Source: Ryuthela nishihirai
Taxonomy: Eukaryota; Arthropoda; Arachnida; Araneae; Heptathelidae
DNA: 64,000 nt
Direction of reading: 5' to 3'
NCBI GenBank assembly: GCA_038380435.1
Contig: JAWZYU010000007.1
Span: forward strand, 85,512,334-85,576,333
Below, in pieces: positions 44,780-56,021 of this stretch. The notes under the pieces were generated by a model. It was not told where the DNA came from and did no database searches. It saw nothing but the letters and a program-made list of their open reading frames with translations. The number at the start of each line of letters is the position of its first letter. Position 1 is the first letter of the stretch. A program made the position numbers and the translations under genes.

Positions 44780-46110
44780 TAGACAACAAACTTTTTTGTT
44801 TATAGAGATAAATCAAAAATTCTTTTTGTGTTGAATAGGTGTTGATGAAATCTTACGCTTTGCACTTTCCATATATCGCAAAAGCTATAATTGTGCCCTT
44901 TAACGGTGTGAAAATAATGAAAATTCCAAAATTTCAACCTATTTCTACAAACGATGTAGTTATAACAGAAATTTGATATTTTGGTAGGAGAATGTGAAGG
45001 TCTCGGAGTTTCCATTGGGAATAATTAGTTGACCCCTTAGACCGAGGGGGGAGGGGGGGAGAGAAAATGCAACTTTTTTCTTTTAAGAGTAAAATAAAAA
45101 TTACTTTTTGGTTTGATAGGTATTACGAAATATTACGATGTGAACTTTCCGAATCACTCCAAAAGCTATAAATGCGGCCCCTAACGGTGCCAAAGTTGAA
45201 AATTCCGAAATTAAAAAAAAATGTTACAAACGATATATTTATGTTAGAAATTTTAATTTTCGTGATGGAATGTGAAGATCATGAAGTTTTCGTCGGCGAC
45301 GGTTTCGTTTGAGAGAAATATGTTTGTTTTATAGAGATAAATTAAAAAAACTTCGGGTGGAATAGGTATTGACGAAATATTACGACTTGCACTTTCTGAA
45401 CACCCCAAAAGCTATAATTGCACTCTATAACATTTGAAAAGATATAAAATCCTAAAACTTTTAAACATCGTTGCAAATGATATAAATATATTCCAGAAAG
45501 TTGAAATTTTGGCGGTGAAAGGTGAAAGTCATGAAGTTTCCACTGGTGGTAATGAGTTGACCTCTTAAGCCTACGGTGGATGGACTCTTAAGCCCATGGT
45601 GGGTGGAAAACATTGCCCAGGTTGGGTGGACTCTTAAGCCCAGGGTGGTGTTCTGTCAACTGTCCTGTTTCATCTAACCATTCTTATCGTAAAGCTATTT
45701 TATTCAAGTGAATTCTACAGAGAAAATCGCATAGATTAAATTCTTCAAACAACTGTTTCACTAATACACTATTTTCGTGCAGTTAGCGAACACTATTTTC
45801 GTGCAGTTAGCGAATGCAAGCTTCTCTACTTTAGCACTATCGAGTTTTGTGTGAAAAGGGAATTTTTTTTGTTTTAAGAGATAATTGAAAAACTATTTTT
45901 AGTTGGATTGGTATTAATGTAACATAATTTGCATTTTTTAAATGCTTAGGTATATTTACTTTATATGGTTAGGGATCACTAAATATGGTAACGGCGAAAC
46001 TTTTAAGGAATGTTGGAAATGATCTATTTATGACAGAAATTTGAAATTTTAATTTTCGGTGACAGAGTGTTAAAAGATGTTCCACTGATAGCAACAATCT
46101 GATCATTTTT
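44780..46110 (+). repeat. Degenerate 260-300 bp tandem repeat, about four units, plus orientation
   Basis: Units begin near 44790, 45056, 45310 and 45860. Each has 'ataggtattgacgaaatatt'-type sequence, 'gcactttc', 'ccaaaagctataattg', 'aaacgat', 'gaaattt(t/g)' and a 'gtgaagatcatgaagttt' block. Simple in-array duplications ('ctcttaagcccatggtggg') occur at 45575-45650. The family recurs inverted at 41110-41710. Confidence 0.75.
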
Positions 46111-46354
46111 CTCAGAGGGATGTGAGGAAAGCAACTTTTCAAACTCAAAGAAAAAATGCAAATACCTTTCTTATTATGTAAATTACTAATAAAATTCTAT
46201 TATTTGTCTTTTCCCCATCATCCGTTACCTCAAATTAAAATTTTTAAGGATGGAAAAACTTGGTAAACATAAAACTTCATTCTCTTTGAAAACGAGATTC
46301 TCCTATGAGCCGGAGGCGATATGCGTTCTTCTAGTTAGCTTTTCCGTTTTTTCT

Positions 46355-46445
46355 GTTTATCTCATGCCGCACATCACCAGTATCTTTAACATAGCTCCCA
46401 AGATAATAAAACTGAGACACTCGCTGAACTGTGCAAACTTTCAAA
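46355..46445 (-). repeat. Short RTE-like element fragment
   Basis: 'ctcatgccgcacatcaccag' matches RTE copy 1 at about 1204-1223. The minus strand would encode LGSYVxDTGDVRHEIN-like residues. Confidence 0.82.
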
Positions 46446-46683
46446 AGAGTATATGGTAGATGATATAATATAATGATATAACGCAACAATTCGAAGCAAT
46501 AATAATAGAATAAATAATTTTATTACAATTAAAAAGAAAAAGTATGAGAGTGTTAGATTTTATTATAATATTTTTGCATATTCTTCAATTAAGAAATATG
46601 TTTTATAGCATTATATTATATATTAAAAATATTACACAGAAAGTAATATCAAAACCTCTAATCATAATAAAGATCCATTACAC

Positions 46684-46884
46684 CAGGGGTTCTCAACGTG
46701 GGGTACGCGGTAAAATTTTTTGGGGTACGCCGTGAGAGCTCGAAGGTCGCTAGATCTAGTAACAAAGTCGCTAAGTTGGCATTATTATACTATAACTATA
46801 GTTTTATCTATCTATATAAGGGGTACGCCAGTTACATACACATTTCCAGGGGGTACGTGAAGCATAAAAAGTTGAGAACCACTA
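46684..46884 (+). mobile_element. hAT-type MITE, copy 1 (201 bp)
   Basis: The ends caggggttctcaac and gttgagaaccacta form inverted repeats. The flanks cattacac (46676-46683) and cattaaac (46885-46892) match at 7 of 8. The interior has 'ggggtacgcggtaaaat' and 'tcgctagatctagtaacaaa'. It has no coding capacity. Confidence 0.88.
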
Positions 46885-46892
46885 CATTAAAC

Positions 46893-47950
46893 TAATCATT
46901 CCTTCACAATAAAGAAGACGAGAATATTTCCAAAAGTAATAAGGATAAGATAATACTGAATGTACCTAATAACAAAAGGTGCCTTTGTTAAGAGCAATGA
47001 AACCAGAGAAAAGGAATTAGAGTATAAATATGTCGTCTATATCAAGATCCACAGAAATGTCGGTAATGATTATCATGAAATTAATTGTGATAAAAATGAA
47101 GCTGAGTATAAGCATGGATTCGATCGATAAGAATGATCATTGTTGTTGAATGATTAATTTATGTGGGAAAAGCAAATGTGATGAGTTTAATTATCACCTT
47201 ATAAAGGTGATAATTACTTCAGAATGATTAATGATGATAAGGTAGAAGAAATGGTAATTTGTAATAGGAATAATTTAAATGCGTTGAGGGTTTATATAAT
47301 TATCCGATTAATGATGATTTTCGAATAGAGTATTGTAAGCCTGAAAGCAAAAGGAAAGTTGAGATAGAAAGCGAAGATAATTCTGATGAAGAATTTAAGT
47401 TTCTGACAGAGAATAAGCATATTTCGGAACAGAAATCATAAATTTCATTTAGAAAAGTATCTAAATCTGAGATACAGAATAACTGTATGATGGAAAGTAA
47501 AATTAATAATTAAGTAAAATGAAAAGTTATGCAGAAAATATAGAAACATCTGAGTTCAAAGCTAAATGTCAAATAATCAATAGTTGTGATTTCAAAATTA
47601 AGGATAACACTGGTTTACAAGGTTTTTATAACATGAACAATTGTAGCTGCCTTTAACTATTTTCAGGTGCTAAATTTCTGATCTGGCCTTAAAAAATGGT
47701 TAGCACGTCACGTTTTTTTTTGTTATTGGTCATTTTGACTCCCATTAAGATCTTCCATCACCTCCAGGCAAATGAGATCCACCAACACCTCCAGGCAAAT
47801 GAGAGGATGCTAGATATTTTATTTTTTGTGGCTGGCAACACTGATTGCCAAGTGGGAGAAAACATGTAACAGTAACCTTACCTCAGACCGCCATTCTTGT
47901 TATTTTCATTGTAGGAGGAACACGTGCTATACGTCGAAGAGTGAATTCTG
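46893..47950. other. Unassigned purine-rich region
   Basis: Long stretches read as fragments rich in Asn, Asp, Glu, Ile and Lys in shifting frames (for example EDNSDEEFKFLTENKHI near 47370-47420). Similar composition returns at 49980-50560, on the other side of the next pseudogene. This could be a decayed acidic-protein gene or array, but it is unproven. Confidence 0.35.
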
Positions 47951-47954
47951 GCGT

Positions 47955-49545
47955 TTAAATGGCACAAAGGCAGAGTCGCAGATGTATTAATGTGCCAGAT
48001 AAGTTTTTTTTTATGTGTGTAGAAATTATATTTTAAAATCCCAGGGTCGTTCTTTGACAAAGATTGTGAAGAAAGCCTATAATTTGTATTTTGATGGTCA
48101 TGTTGGAGATCAGGACAAAACATGGGCTCCACACGTATGCTGCATTTCGTGCTTTGTTGGCCTGAGTGAATGAATGAAAGGTAAGTTAAAAATCCATGCC
48201 CTTTGCAGTTCCAATGATTTGGAGTAAGCCAACTAGTCACTTGCATGATTACTATTTTTGTTTAACTAAAGTGTCAGACTTTTAAAAAAAGAACAAATGC
48301 AAAATACACTATCCAAATGTGCTTCAGCCATAAGGCCAGTTTCTCATGCAGAAGATCTTCTTATACTAACAACTTCAACTAACTGGAAGATGGATTCACA
48401 TTCATCAGAGGAAGACTTTAAGGCATATACTAATCATGATCCTACATACACCCCTAAAAATCCTCTGATTCATCAAAATGAACTAAATGATCTTGTTCGA
48501 GACCTAGGACCTTCCAAACACAAGCTTAGGTTTTAGGTTCAGGACTTCAAGAGTGGAATCTTCTGGCGAAGGGTACCAGTGTTTCTCTGTTCAGAAACAG
48601 AAATTTTTCTTTATCTGCTTATTACGAGATGCAAGATGGTTGCGTTTCTGCACAGATATTCAGGGCTGATGGGAGAAATTGGAAAAACTCACGACCTTAA
48701 GAAATGGTTTCTATTCATAGCTTCTTCACAATTCAGCTTAAAAGCTATCCCTTTGCACAAAGGAAACTAAAAACCTTCCATTCCAGTGACACACACTGTG
48801 GGAATGCAGGAAACTTATGAAAGCATGGAAAAAATACTCACTGCTTAAAATATGACCACTTTAAGTGGACAATACGTGGTGACGTAAAAGTCATATCTCT
48901 CTTGTTCGGGCTTCTAGGACGTTTCACAAAACTTTGCTGTTTTCTGTGTTTGTGGGACAGTAGGGCCAGAAAGGAACACTACAAAGTAAAAGGCTCGCCC
49001 AAAAAGAGATGTTTTTATTCCTGGAAAGAGTAATGGGAGGTATAAGCCTCTAGTTGACCCCTCTGATGTTCTGCTCCCACCACTATACATCAAACTGGGG
49101 CTTATGAAAAACTTTGAAAGGCTATGGTCACAACTAGTAAAGGTTTTTTGCACTTGAAGGAAACGTTTACGAAACTAAGTGATGCCAAACTCAAAGAAGG
49201 GGTCTTTGTTAGTCCTCAGATCAGGAAGCTAGTGAATGATACTGTCTTCGAAGAAAAATTGAATATAAAGGAGCGTGCTGCATGGAAATCCTTAACAATG
49301 GTCAAGGGTTTTCTGGGGAATCCCAAAGAGGAAAACTACCATCAGCTGATTCAAGATCTCAAAAGCTATGAAAGTCTTGGTTGCCGAATGTCTTTAAAGA
49401 TCCATTTCTTCCACGCACATCTCGACTTCTTTCCCAAGAACTTAGGAGCTATCAGTGATGAGCAAGGGGCAAGATTTCACCAGCATATCCGAACCATGGA
49501 GGAGGGACCCAGCAATAAGGGTGAGTACTGTTGGTTCTTGTAGAA
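47955..49545 (+). pseudogene. Broken copy of an uncharacterised multicopy arthropod protein
   Basis: Frame-hopping plus-strand translation gives, in order, RRCINVPDKFFFMC (about 47970) and KKAYNLYFDGHVGDQDKTWA with PHVCCISCF (about 48065-48165). Then come HDYYFC (about 48245), HQNELNDLVRDLGPSK (about 48470), LKKWFLFIASSQFSLKAIPL (about 48695) and KPLVDPSDVLLPPLYIKLG (about 49040-49100). The 49124-49543 frame follows, with MSLKIHFFHAHLDFFPKNLG and QGARFHQ. I recall a family of uncharacterised, often multicopy proteins in arthropods and other invertebrates with these blocks, including a Cys-rich N-terminus that may bind metal. Its function is not known to me. Multiple stops and frameshifts make this copy a pseudogene. 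No terminal repeats were found, so whether it is a transposon protein is undecided. Confidence 0.75.
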
Positions 49546-51306
49546 AGAAGATACCTCAGCACATAAAAGACAAAAAGAACTTCTTGTAAGTACACAAGAT
49601 CCTTACCTATGTTTTCTTATTTTGCGCATCAATATTATTTCATTTGCTACTTTATATTCAGTGGTCTATAACTGTGACGTTTCTAATTTTTTTCACTGTA
49701 ATCATGTAATTAATTAATTTTAAGTAATCATGTAATTAATTAATTTTAAGTTGCAATTTAATAAAATAATCACATTTATTTTCATTTCCCAAATATGCAT
49801 ATTGATGGAAATTTGAAATACATCAATCCGTAATTTAAGGAAAAACTGTTTGTGCTGCAGATTTTTCACAGCCATATTTGAATTCAGCACCCCAAAGTTA
49901 GTTAAAAACATCCTATTTGACCAATGTTATAAAAATAAGTTTCAATTTGTTGTCTAGTGTAATTCATAGGCGGAATGTGACGAAAATTCTGAGCTAAAAC
50001 GGAAACATTCCAACTGATAATTTAACTTGAGAATTTAACTGAGAAGATCGAAACTATTGAAATTGAGAAGTCAGACTGCAATGATAGCAGTAAGATTGAT
50101 ATTGAAAAGTATCAAAGTAGAAATGGAATAGTGGTTCAGATGGCAGATATTAATAAAGGATTATTAAATAAAATAATTATGAAGAATTACTAAGAATTGG
50201 AATTTATTAGATAAAAAATGATAAAAGTATGCTGGGAGAAAATATTAAATTTTGTCTTAGTGACAGAAGTGATGCAGAGGTTGAACAGATACCTAAGTAC
50301 TCATCATTTATAGAAAAATGTAAATAAATATGCAGATAAAAGTGTGATTCCGCAGGGCGTAGCAGTAGTGCTAATAATCATAAGATAAAAATAAGTGTGT
50401 TAATCAGTAAATTACAAAATAATGAAGTAAAAGTAATTGATTCGTGTGAAGGAAGGTAAACAGGAAAAGAAAGTGTAGAAAACAATATGAATAATATAGA
50501 TATGAGTAGCCATGTGGTAAAAATAAGACAACCCAACCTCTCAAGAGTTACTTTTAGTATTTCAAGTGAAGTTCAATATTCTGTTATTTATGTATGCTTT
50601 GTAAGATACTAGTTGTGCTGGAAGGGCACTCTTATATAATAACTAGATGCTTAATTGTTGTTTTTGGAGAGGCAAGAATAGAATTATTTTCCAAATTTAT
50701 TCCAATTCTTAAAATTTTTACATTTCCTCCAACAGAAAAGTTTTACTCTGTAGACACCTTCCTCTTACATTCTGGGTTAAGTAGCAGTATTTCGATTGCC
50801 AAATGTACTCCTGAGGCAAAGAACGCTTGAAATTAAGCAGAAGTTTTCAGACCTGCCGAGCTATGATGCGGTAGCGAAAGAAGATCGCTCTGTACCTCCC
50901 AAGGAGGTGCATAGGTGATCAACATCTACATTGAGGTTAGGCAATGGAAGAGTAGCCTAAAGACCGCGAGTGCAGAAGAAAAGGGATCGATATGAGGGAT
51001 ACTTGAGAGACGAATTAGATGTTGGAAATAAAAGTAGCATTTTCTTATAGTGGAATAAGGGGACATAACTTATTTTCATCTCTTATCAGATCAGAGTTGA
51101 TCTGATAAGAGATGAAGTGTTAATCTCACAGAATGTATTATGATACGAATCAGGGAGGCAAAGTAAGACCTACCCTAAATTTTTATTCCATCTACACAGA
51201 TCTTATGACAGAGGTTCCAGCAATTGCAGGGCAGGGCAAATCAATATATTTCCAACTCTCAATTTATAGATGTATAGAAGTATTTTTAATCCACAGCACT
51301 CTACAT
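49546..51306. other. Unassigned region with one strong hairpin
   Basis: At about 51077-51117, 'ttcatctcttatcagatca' and its exact complement flank a 4-nt loop (gagt). The 49980-50560 part is purine rich like 46893-47700. No gene is supported. Confidence 0.45.
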
Positions 51307-51545
51307 TTACAAGATATTTAACCACTATTAGGCTGTTGAAGTATGATGATGTCAATTGGGTACAGATGAAAAATTGTCTTGAGCCAGGTGGGGAATTGAA
51401 CCCACGACCTCGGCCGATTGATCAGCGGACAGAGCATCTGACATGTCATCAGGAGATCATCGCCCACTACGCTCAAGACATTTTTTCTCTACCCAATTAA
51501 CATCATCATACTTCAGTAGCGTAATAGTGGTTAAATACCTTGTTA
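51307..51545 (-). repeat. Fold-back SINE-C: tRNA-like centre inside 75-bp inverted arms
   Basis: Arms at about 51307-51384 and 51468-51545 are close reverse complements, for example 'gaagtatgatgatgtcaat' against 'aacatcatcatacttcag'. Between them is a minus-strand tRNA-like unit with box B 'gtgggttcaattccccacc' and box A-like 'agatgctctgtccgctgat'. It is related to SINE-C at 37962-38492. Confidence 0.85.
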
Positions 51546-51644
51546 TATATGTGTAGAGTTATGAAATTTGCTTTAAAATTGTTCAACATGAAGTGACTTC
51601 TAGCACTAGATGAATTATACTGTTAGTCATCTCGAAAATAAGAA

Positions 51645-52130
51645 AAATGGTACTGAAAATGAAAAGGTGAGGAAGATTCAGAACAGTGAATTTCATTCAG
51701 ATACGAAAAACGAAGACGTGAGAAAGATTAAGAACACGGAATTTGCTTTAGATACGGAAAAAGAAGAGGTGAGGAAGATTCAGAACAGTGAATTTGCTTT
51801 AGATATGAAAAACAAAGAGGTGAGGAAGAATCAGAACAGTGAATTTCTTTCAGATACAGAAAACAAAGAGGTGAGGAAGATTAAGAACATTGAATATGCT
51901 TTAGAAACGGAAAACGAAGAGCTGAGGAAGATTAAGAACACCGAATTTGCTTTAGATAGGTAAAACAAAGAGGTGAGGAAGATTAAGAACATTGAATTTG
52001 CTTTAGATACAGAAAACGAAGAGGTGAGGGAGATTGAGAACTACGAATTTGCTTTAGGTGCTGAAAACGAAGATTGAGAACTGCGAATTTACTTTAGGTA
52101 CTGAAAACGAAGATTCAGAGCAGCGAACGA
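51645..52130 (+). repeat. 51-bp minisatellite encoding a 17-residue repeat
   Basis: About nine units of 51 bp. In frame +, units read as variants of EVRKIQNSEFALDTENK, and a continuous frame runs from 51610 to 51963 (117 codons). The period is exactly 17 codons, so it stays open through substitutions. Beyond 51963 a TAA ends the frame, but the repeat continues. It could be a relic of a repetitive coding exon or a minisatellite that happens to be open. Confidence 0.9.
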
Positions 52131-52186
52131 ATTATTTTTAGAGAAACTCATTTAAAAAAGTGGAGTGTACTTTAGGTTTTTTGGGT

Positions 52187-52320
52187 TTGGAATGTTTTAC
52201 CTCTGAGCTGCACTTTTTATGCTACTAATGGGTTAAATAGCCTGGTCAGAAGTACTCAAAGACTCAGAGAAGATTGTGAAAAGGGAACCCATTCGATAGT
52301 GAACTTTAAGACCATTTTAG
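52187..52320 (-). repeat. SINE-A tail fragment
   Basis: 'gttttacctctgagctgcac' and 'agactcagagaagattgtg' identify the 3' third of SINE-A. The head is missing. Confidence 0.8.
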
Positions 52321-52605
52321 AGGCACATAAGACTAAAGCTTGCTACATTTTCTTAAAACCCATGCTTTATTCTTTGAAAAGATTTTTATTATAAACAACG
52401 ACTTCGAAATTTCTGGACAAAAAAGTGCGTTACATTTTGATGCGCTAACAAGCATTGGATTAAATAAATCGTGGACCTGTTTTATGAAAAAAAAAAGATT
52501 AGTATAACGTTGAGTTTTCCCTAATGAGAACACAACTTACGGCTCAAAGAATAATAGTCAATTAGAAGTTTGTGAGAGATGAGACACAGTCCTTGTTACG
52601 AAGTC
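52321..52605. other. Spacer between the two 51-bp arrays
   Basis: No recognised feature. It forms the loop between the opposed minisatellites together with the SINE-A fragment. Confidence 0.45.
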
Positions 52606-52609
52606 TTGT

Positions 52610-53480
52610 CCCTAATTTTTCGATTTCGTAATCTCTCCCTCCTTTTTTTCATTTCCAGCAAATAAAGCAAATTCATTTCGAAATCTTTTCTTGCCTTTTC
52701 GTTATCAGTATATAGCACAATTCAGTGTTCCGAATCTTTGTTACCGCTCCTCATTTTTTACGGATCTTCCTCATATTTTTGTTTTTAGTATCTAAGGCAA
52801 ATTCGATATTCCGAATTTCCCTCATCTCTTCGTTTTCAGTGTCTAAAGTAATTTGCTGTTCCGAATCTCCATCATATTTTCGCTTTAGTACTTGAAGAAA
52901 ATTCGCTGTTCGCCGATCTCCCTCATCTCTTCCTTTTCAGTACCTAAAGCAAATTTGCTGTTCTGAATCTTCCTCACATCTTTGTGGTCAGTACCTAAAC
53001 AAATTCGCTGCTTGCGAATCTCCCTCATCAATTGGTTTCCCGTACCTAAAATAATTCGCTGTTTTAAATCCTCTCATCTCTTCGTTTTTCGTACCTAAAC
53101 AAATTCGCTATTCTGAGTTTTATTTTGATTTCAGTATCTAAAGCAAATTCGCTGTTCTGAATCTTCCTCATCTCTTCGTTTTCAGTACCTAAAGCAAATT
53201 CACTGTTCTGAATTTTTCTTATCTCTTTGTTTTCAGTACCTAAAGCAAACTCGCTGTAGCAAATTGGGAACACATCGCTTCACTTTCAGTACACAAAGCA
53301 ATTCACTGTTACGATGCTTTCTTACATTTTTCTCTTTCAGCTCATAAAGCAGATTAACTATTAGGGATATCTCTCTTTCATTTTCAGTACATAAACCGTG
53401 TTCACTATTCTCAATTTCTTTCTCCCTTTTCATTTGCAGCACATAAAGCAATAGAGTTCCTAATTTACGGCGATCTTCCT
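52610..53480 (-). repeat. 51-bp minisatellite, opposite orientation
   Basis: About 15 diverged units of the same 51-bp repeat, read on the minus strand. The frame at 53064-53273 reads SEFALGTENKEIRKIQN and close variants, and 53233-53523 holds more decayed units. The two arrays point toward each other. Confidence 0.88.
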
Positions 53481-54300
53481 CAACCACTCTTCCCTGTCTA
53501 CTAAGAAGTTGGAAGCTAATCAACAGGAGCCGACTAGCACATAAGTTATGTGACGTGTCGCCCTATACATGATCAGATAAGACGAAGTGGTGGGGGAGAG
53601 TAGGGGCAGCAAGACTCTGTTATGGGAGAGTAGGGGGGAGCAGCAGATATTGAGAGCATCGCACTCTTTTTCGCAGTTGGCTTTCGTCCATCAACCAGGA
53701 GGCTCTGAAATCACAATTTCACGACATCATGACTAGAATCTTCACTCTCGGATATTTATTCTACATGACGACAAAAAGATTTTCTTCGAGAATTTCTCCT
53801 TTTAGCTGCTGATACATCAAATATTCTGCGACGTAAAAAGTTATTTGTTGTTGATTGTATCATATATGCTTAACTGGCTTTCATACACAAAGGGCTTTTT
53901 GTTGTGTAAAATCGAATAATTGGCAATTTATAAAACTTTATACGCAAAACAATACGGATGATCAGGAATGGCTCTATGGAAGAATCAAAGCTATAATATA
54001 TCCCCATTGGAAAATTTTTTAATAAACGAAATGAAGGGAAAACGTTATTAAGCATTTATTTATCGGACATATTTCACAAGAACGTTGTTTTAGGAAAAGC
54101 AGTGCAAAGAAGGAGAAAAACACATTGCAATATTTGGCGAAAATAATTTCTTAAAAATCAACGTAACAGCATTCTGTTCCATCCAGTTTTCTGATCTTCA
54201 TACTTTGTCAAAGAGCATTTCTCTATTTAAAACGTTACCCAATGATGTCCTAAACAGTTACGGTTATGTTAGGGAAGCGGTTATTTTGAAACTCTAGAAC
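53481..54300. other. Unassigned region with a G-rich patch
   Basis: At 53588-53641 a G-rich near-duplication ('ggggagagtagggg' and 'gggagagtagggggg') could form a quadruplex. Nothing else is recognised. Confidence 0.4.
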
Positions 54301-54309
54301 TTAAAATAA

Positions 54310-54700
54310 GCTTTTGTAAAAATATGTGACTGAAGAAAAATGTCATTAAATTTTTTTTAAATCCTTATTTTCAATAATGTTCGTTTAGTATTTAAGAGTA
54401 TGGAAGTTTAAATATTTGGCAACAGCAATGGCTGTCATAATAAATTAGTTGAAACGTTTAAAATAGTTATTATTTCAAACCATTTTCAAAAAGAGTATAT
54501 TCTACAAGTTTGCTTAAAGAATTTTTCAAAATTCGTTAATTTTTTAACGCATTGCTCCTTTTAAATACATTAGATTCTGTAACTCATTAAATACATATTG
54601 AATATCGTAGAAAATGAGATCTATAGAGATTTGATAGAGATCTTTAAATTTATCTTCACATATATTTTTCCATAAAGAGCTTATTTCAGAAATAAGAATT
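54310..54700. mobile_element. Decayed relative of the 60380-60955 MITE
   Basis: 'atggaagtttaaatatttgg' with caacagcaatg, and the mirrored 'aaatgagatc'/'tttatcttcacatatatttt' blocks, correspond to the two arms of that element. The terminal GGTTTCC ends are not clear. Confidence 0.55.
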
Positions 54701-54864
54701 TCCAAGTCAGTTTACCTTTGTAATAACATGGGATTGTAACTTTTAATTTTGCACGCCAGTGCACTTGCTGAAACATTTCATTTCAGAGTCATAAGAAGTT
54801 ATTTCAAAAGTCAATCAGGTGTAAAATATCCAATGCATAGCAGACAAAGAGAAACTTTTCGCAA

Positions 54865-55165
54865 TTTTTCCTCCAAAATTAATACCTTCATTTTAAAATA
54901 CAACTTTTCTCCTAAAATTAATGACGCCATTTTAACGTAAAATTGTTCCTATAAAATTAATAACTCCATTTGAACATACAATCTTTCCTCTAAAATTAAT
55001 AACGCCATTTTAACATGCAATTGTTTCTCTAAAATTAATAACTCCATTTGAACATATAAACTTTCCTCTAAAATTAATAACTCCATTTGAACATATAAAC
55101 TTTCCTCTAAAATTAATAACTCCATTTGAATATACAAACTTTCCTCTAAAATTAATAACTCTATT
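54865..55165 (+). repeat. 39-bp minisatellite
   Basis: About seven units of 'cctctaaaattaataactcc' followed by atttgaacatacaaactt, period 39 bp. Because 39 is a multiple of three, the minus strand stays open and reads repeats of YVQMELLILEESL, which is incidental. Confidence 0.9.
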
Positions 55166-55192
55166 TGAACATTGTTAATTTGCTTGCTGAGA

Positions 55193-55468
55193 GTGTATCG
55201 GTTGGCTCAACTCGGTATCGCGCTAAACACGATGTTGCCAAGTTCGTCTTTTCATATCCGCTTTGAGGTTTTCTCTGGTAATTCCCATTCTGCTATCAGT
55301 ATAAAAAAAATCGCCGATGGGCTTGGAATGGCTGCCATCAAGGAAATAGGGTCACATAAGGCTACATGGCATCAGGTAGAGGAGAGCAGTACCATTTTCA
55401 TGTTGTAGAATACACTGGATGGCCTTGACGGGTACTTTCCATCTGTCTCCTAACAGCCGTCTAGTCCT
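55193..55468 (+). repeat. Highly diverged SINE-A copy
   Basis: 'tcggttggctcaactcggta' is a degenerate box A. 'ccgatgggcttggaatgg' and 'ctggatggccttgacggg' are family body. It ends in 'tctcctaacagccgtctag'. Confidence 0.75.
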
Positions 55469-55478
55469 TTATCTAGAG

Positions 55479-56013
55479 TAAGGTTCTCAACGTAGGGTAC
55501 GCGATAAACTTTTTTGAGGTACGCCGTGAGAGCTCAAAAGTCGCTAGATCTAGTAACAAGTCCATTTCACTGTTAGCCAGTAAAATGTTTATAATTTTAT
55601 AAGTTTTGTTAAGTTGTTTTTCAGTGGTTCTCAACCTTTTATGCTTCACGTACCCCCTGGAAATGTGTATGTAACTGGCGTACCCCTTGTATAAATAGGT
55701 AAAACTATAGTTATAATATAACAATGGTTATTTTTACTTTGTTACTAGATCTAGCGACTTTTGAGCTTTCACGGTGTACCCCAAAACATTTTACCGCGTA
55801 CCCCATGTTGAGAACCCCTAGTTTATGTCCTTTTTTGTGTTTATCGATATATGCAATTTATGAATACAAAATTTAATGTGTATATATATATATGTTTTAC
55901 TTTATTCCCATTGTTATATTATAACTATAATTTTATCTATCTATACAAGGAGTACGCCAGTTATATACAAATTTCCAGGGGGTACGTAAAGCATAAAAGG
56001 TTGAGAACCACTG
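55479..56013 (+). mobile_element. hAT-type MITE, copy 2, interrupted
   Basis: The left part (55479-55560, 'aaggttctcaacgtagggta') and right part (about 55893-56013, ending gttgagaaccactg) form one plus-oriented copy. The flanks atctagag (55471-55478) and gtctagag (56014-56021) match at 7 of 8. The middle contains an opposite copy. Confidence 0.82.
55622..55820 (-). mobile_element. hAT-type MITE, copy 3, nested in copy 2 in opposite orientation
   Basis: It runs from cagtggttctcaac to gttgagaacccct, with the complete family body inverted. Extra non-family sequence lies on both sides within 55561-55892, and no clear 8-bp duplication is seen around it. Confidence 0.82.
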
Positions 56014-56021
56014 GTCTAGAG

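Noticed and set aside
53588..53641. G-rich patch as a regulatory quadruplex
   Set aside because: It is a small imperfect duplication with no nearby gene. Quadruplex formation cannot be judged from this alone.
54949..55137. Coiled repeat protein (YVQMELLILEESL units)
   Set aside because: The 39-bp minisatellite period is a multiple of three, so an open frame is expected by chance. There is no start context or flanking exon.
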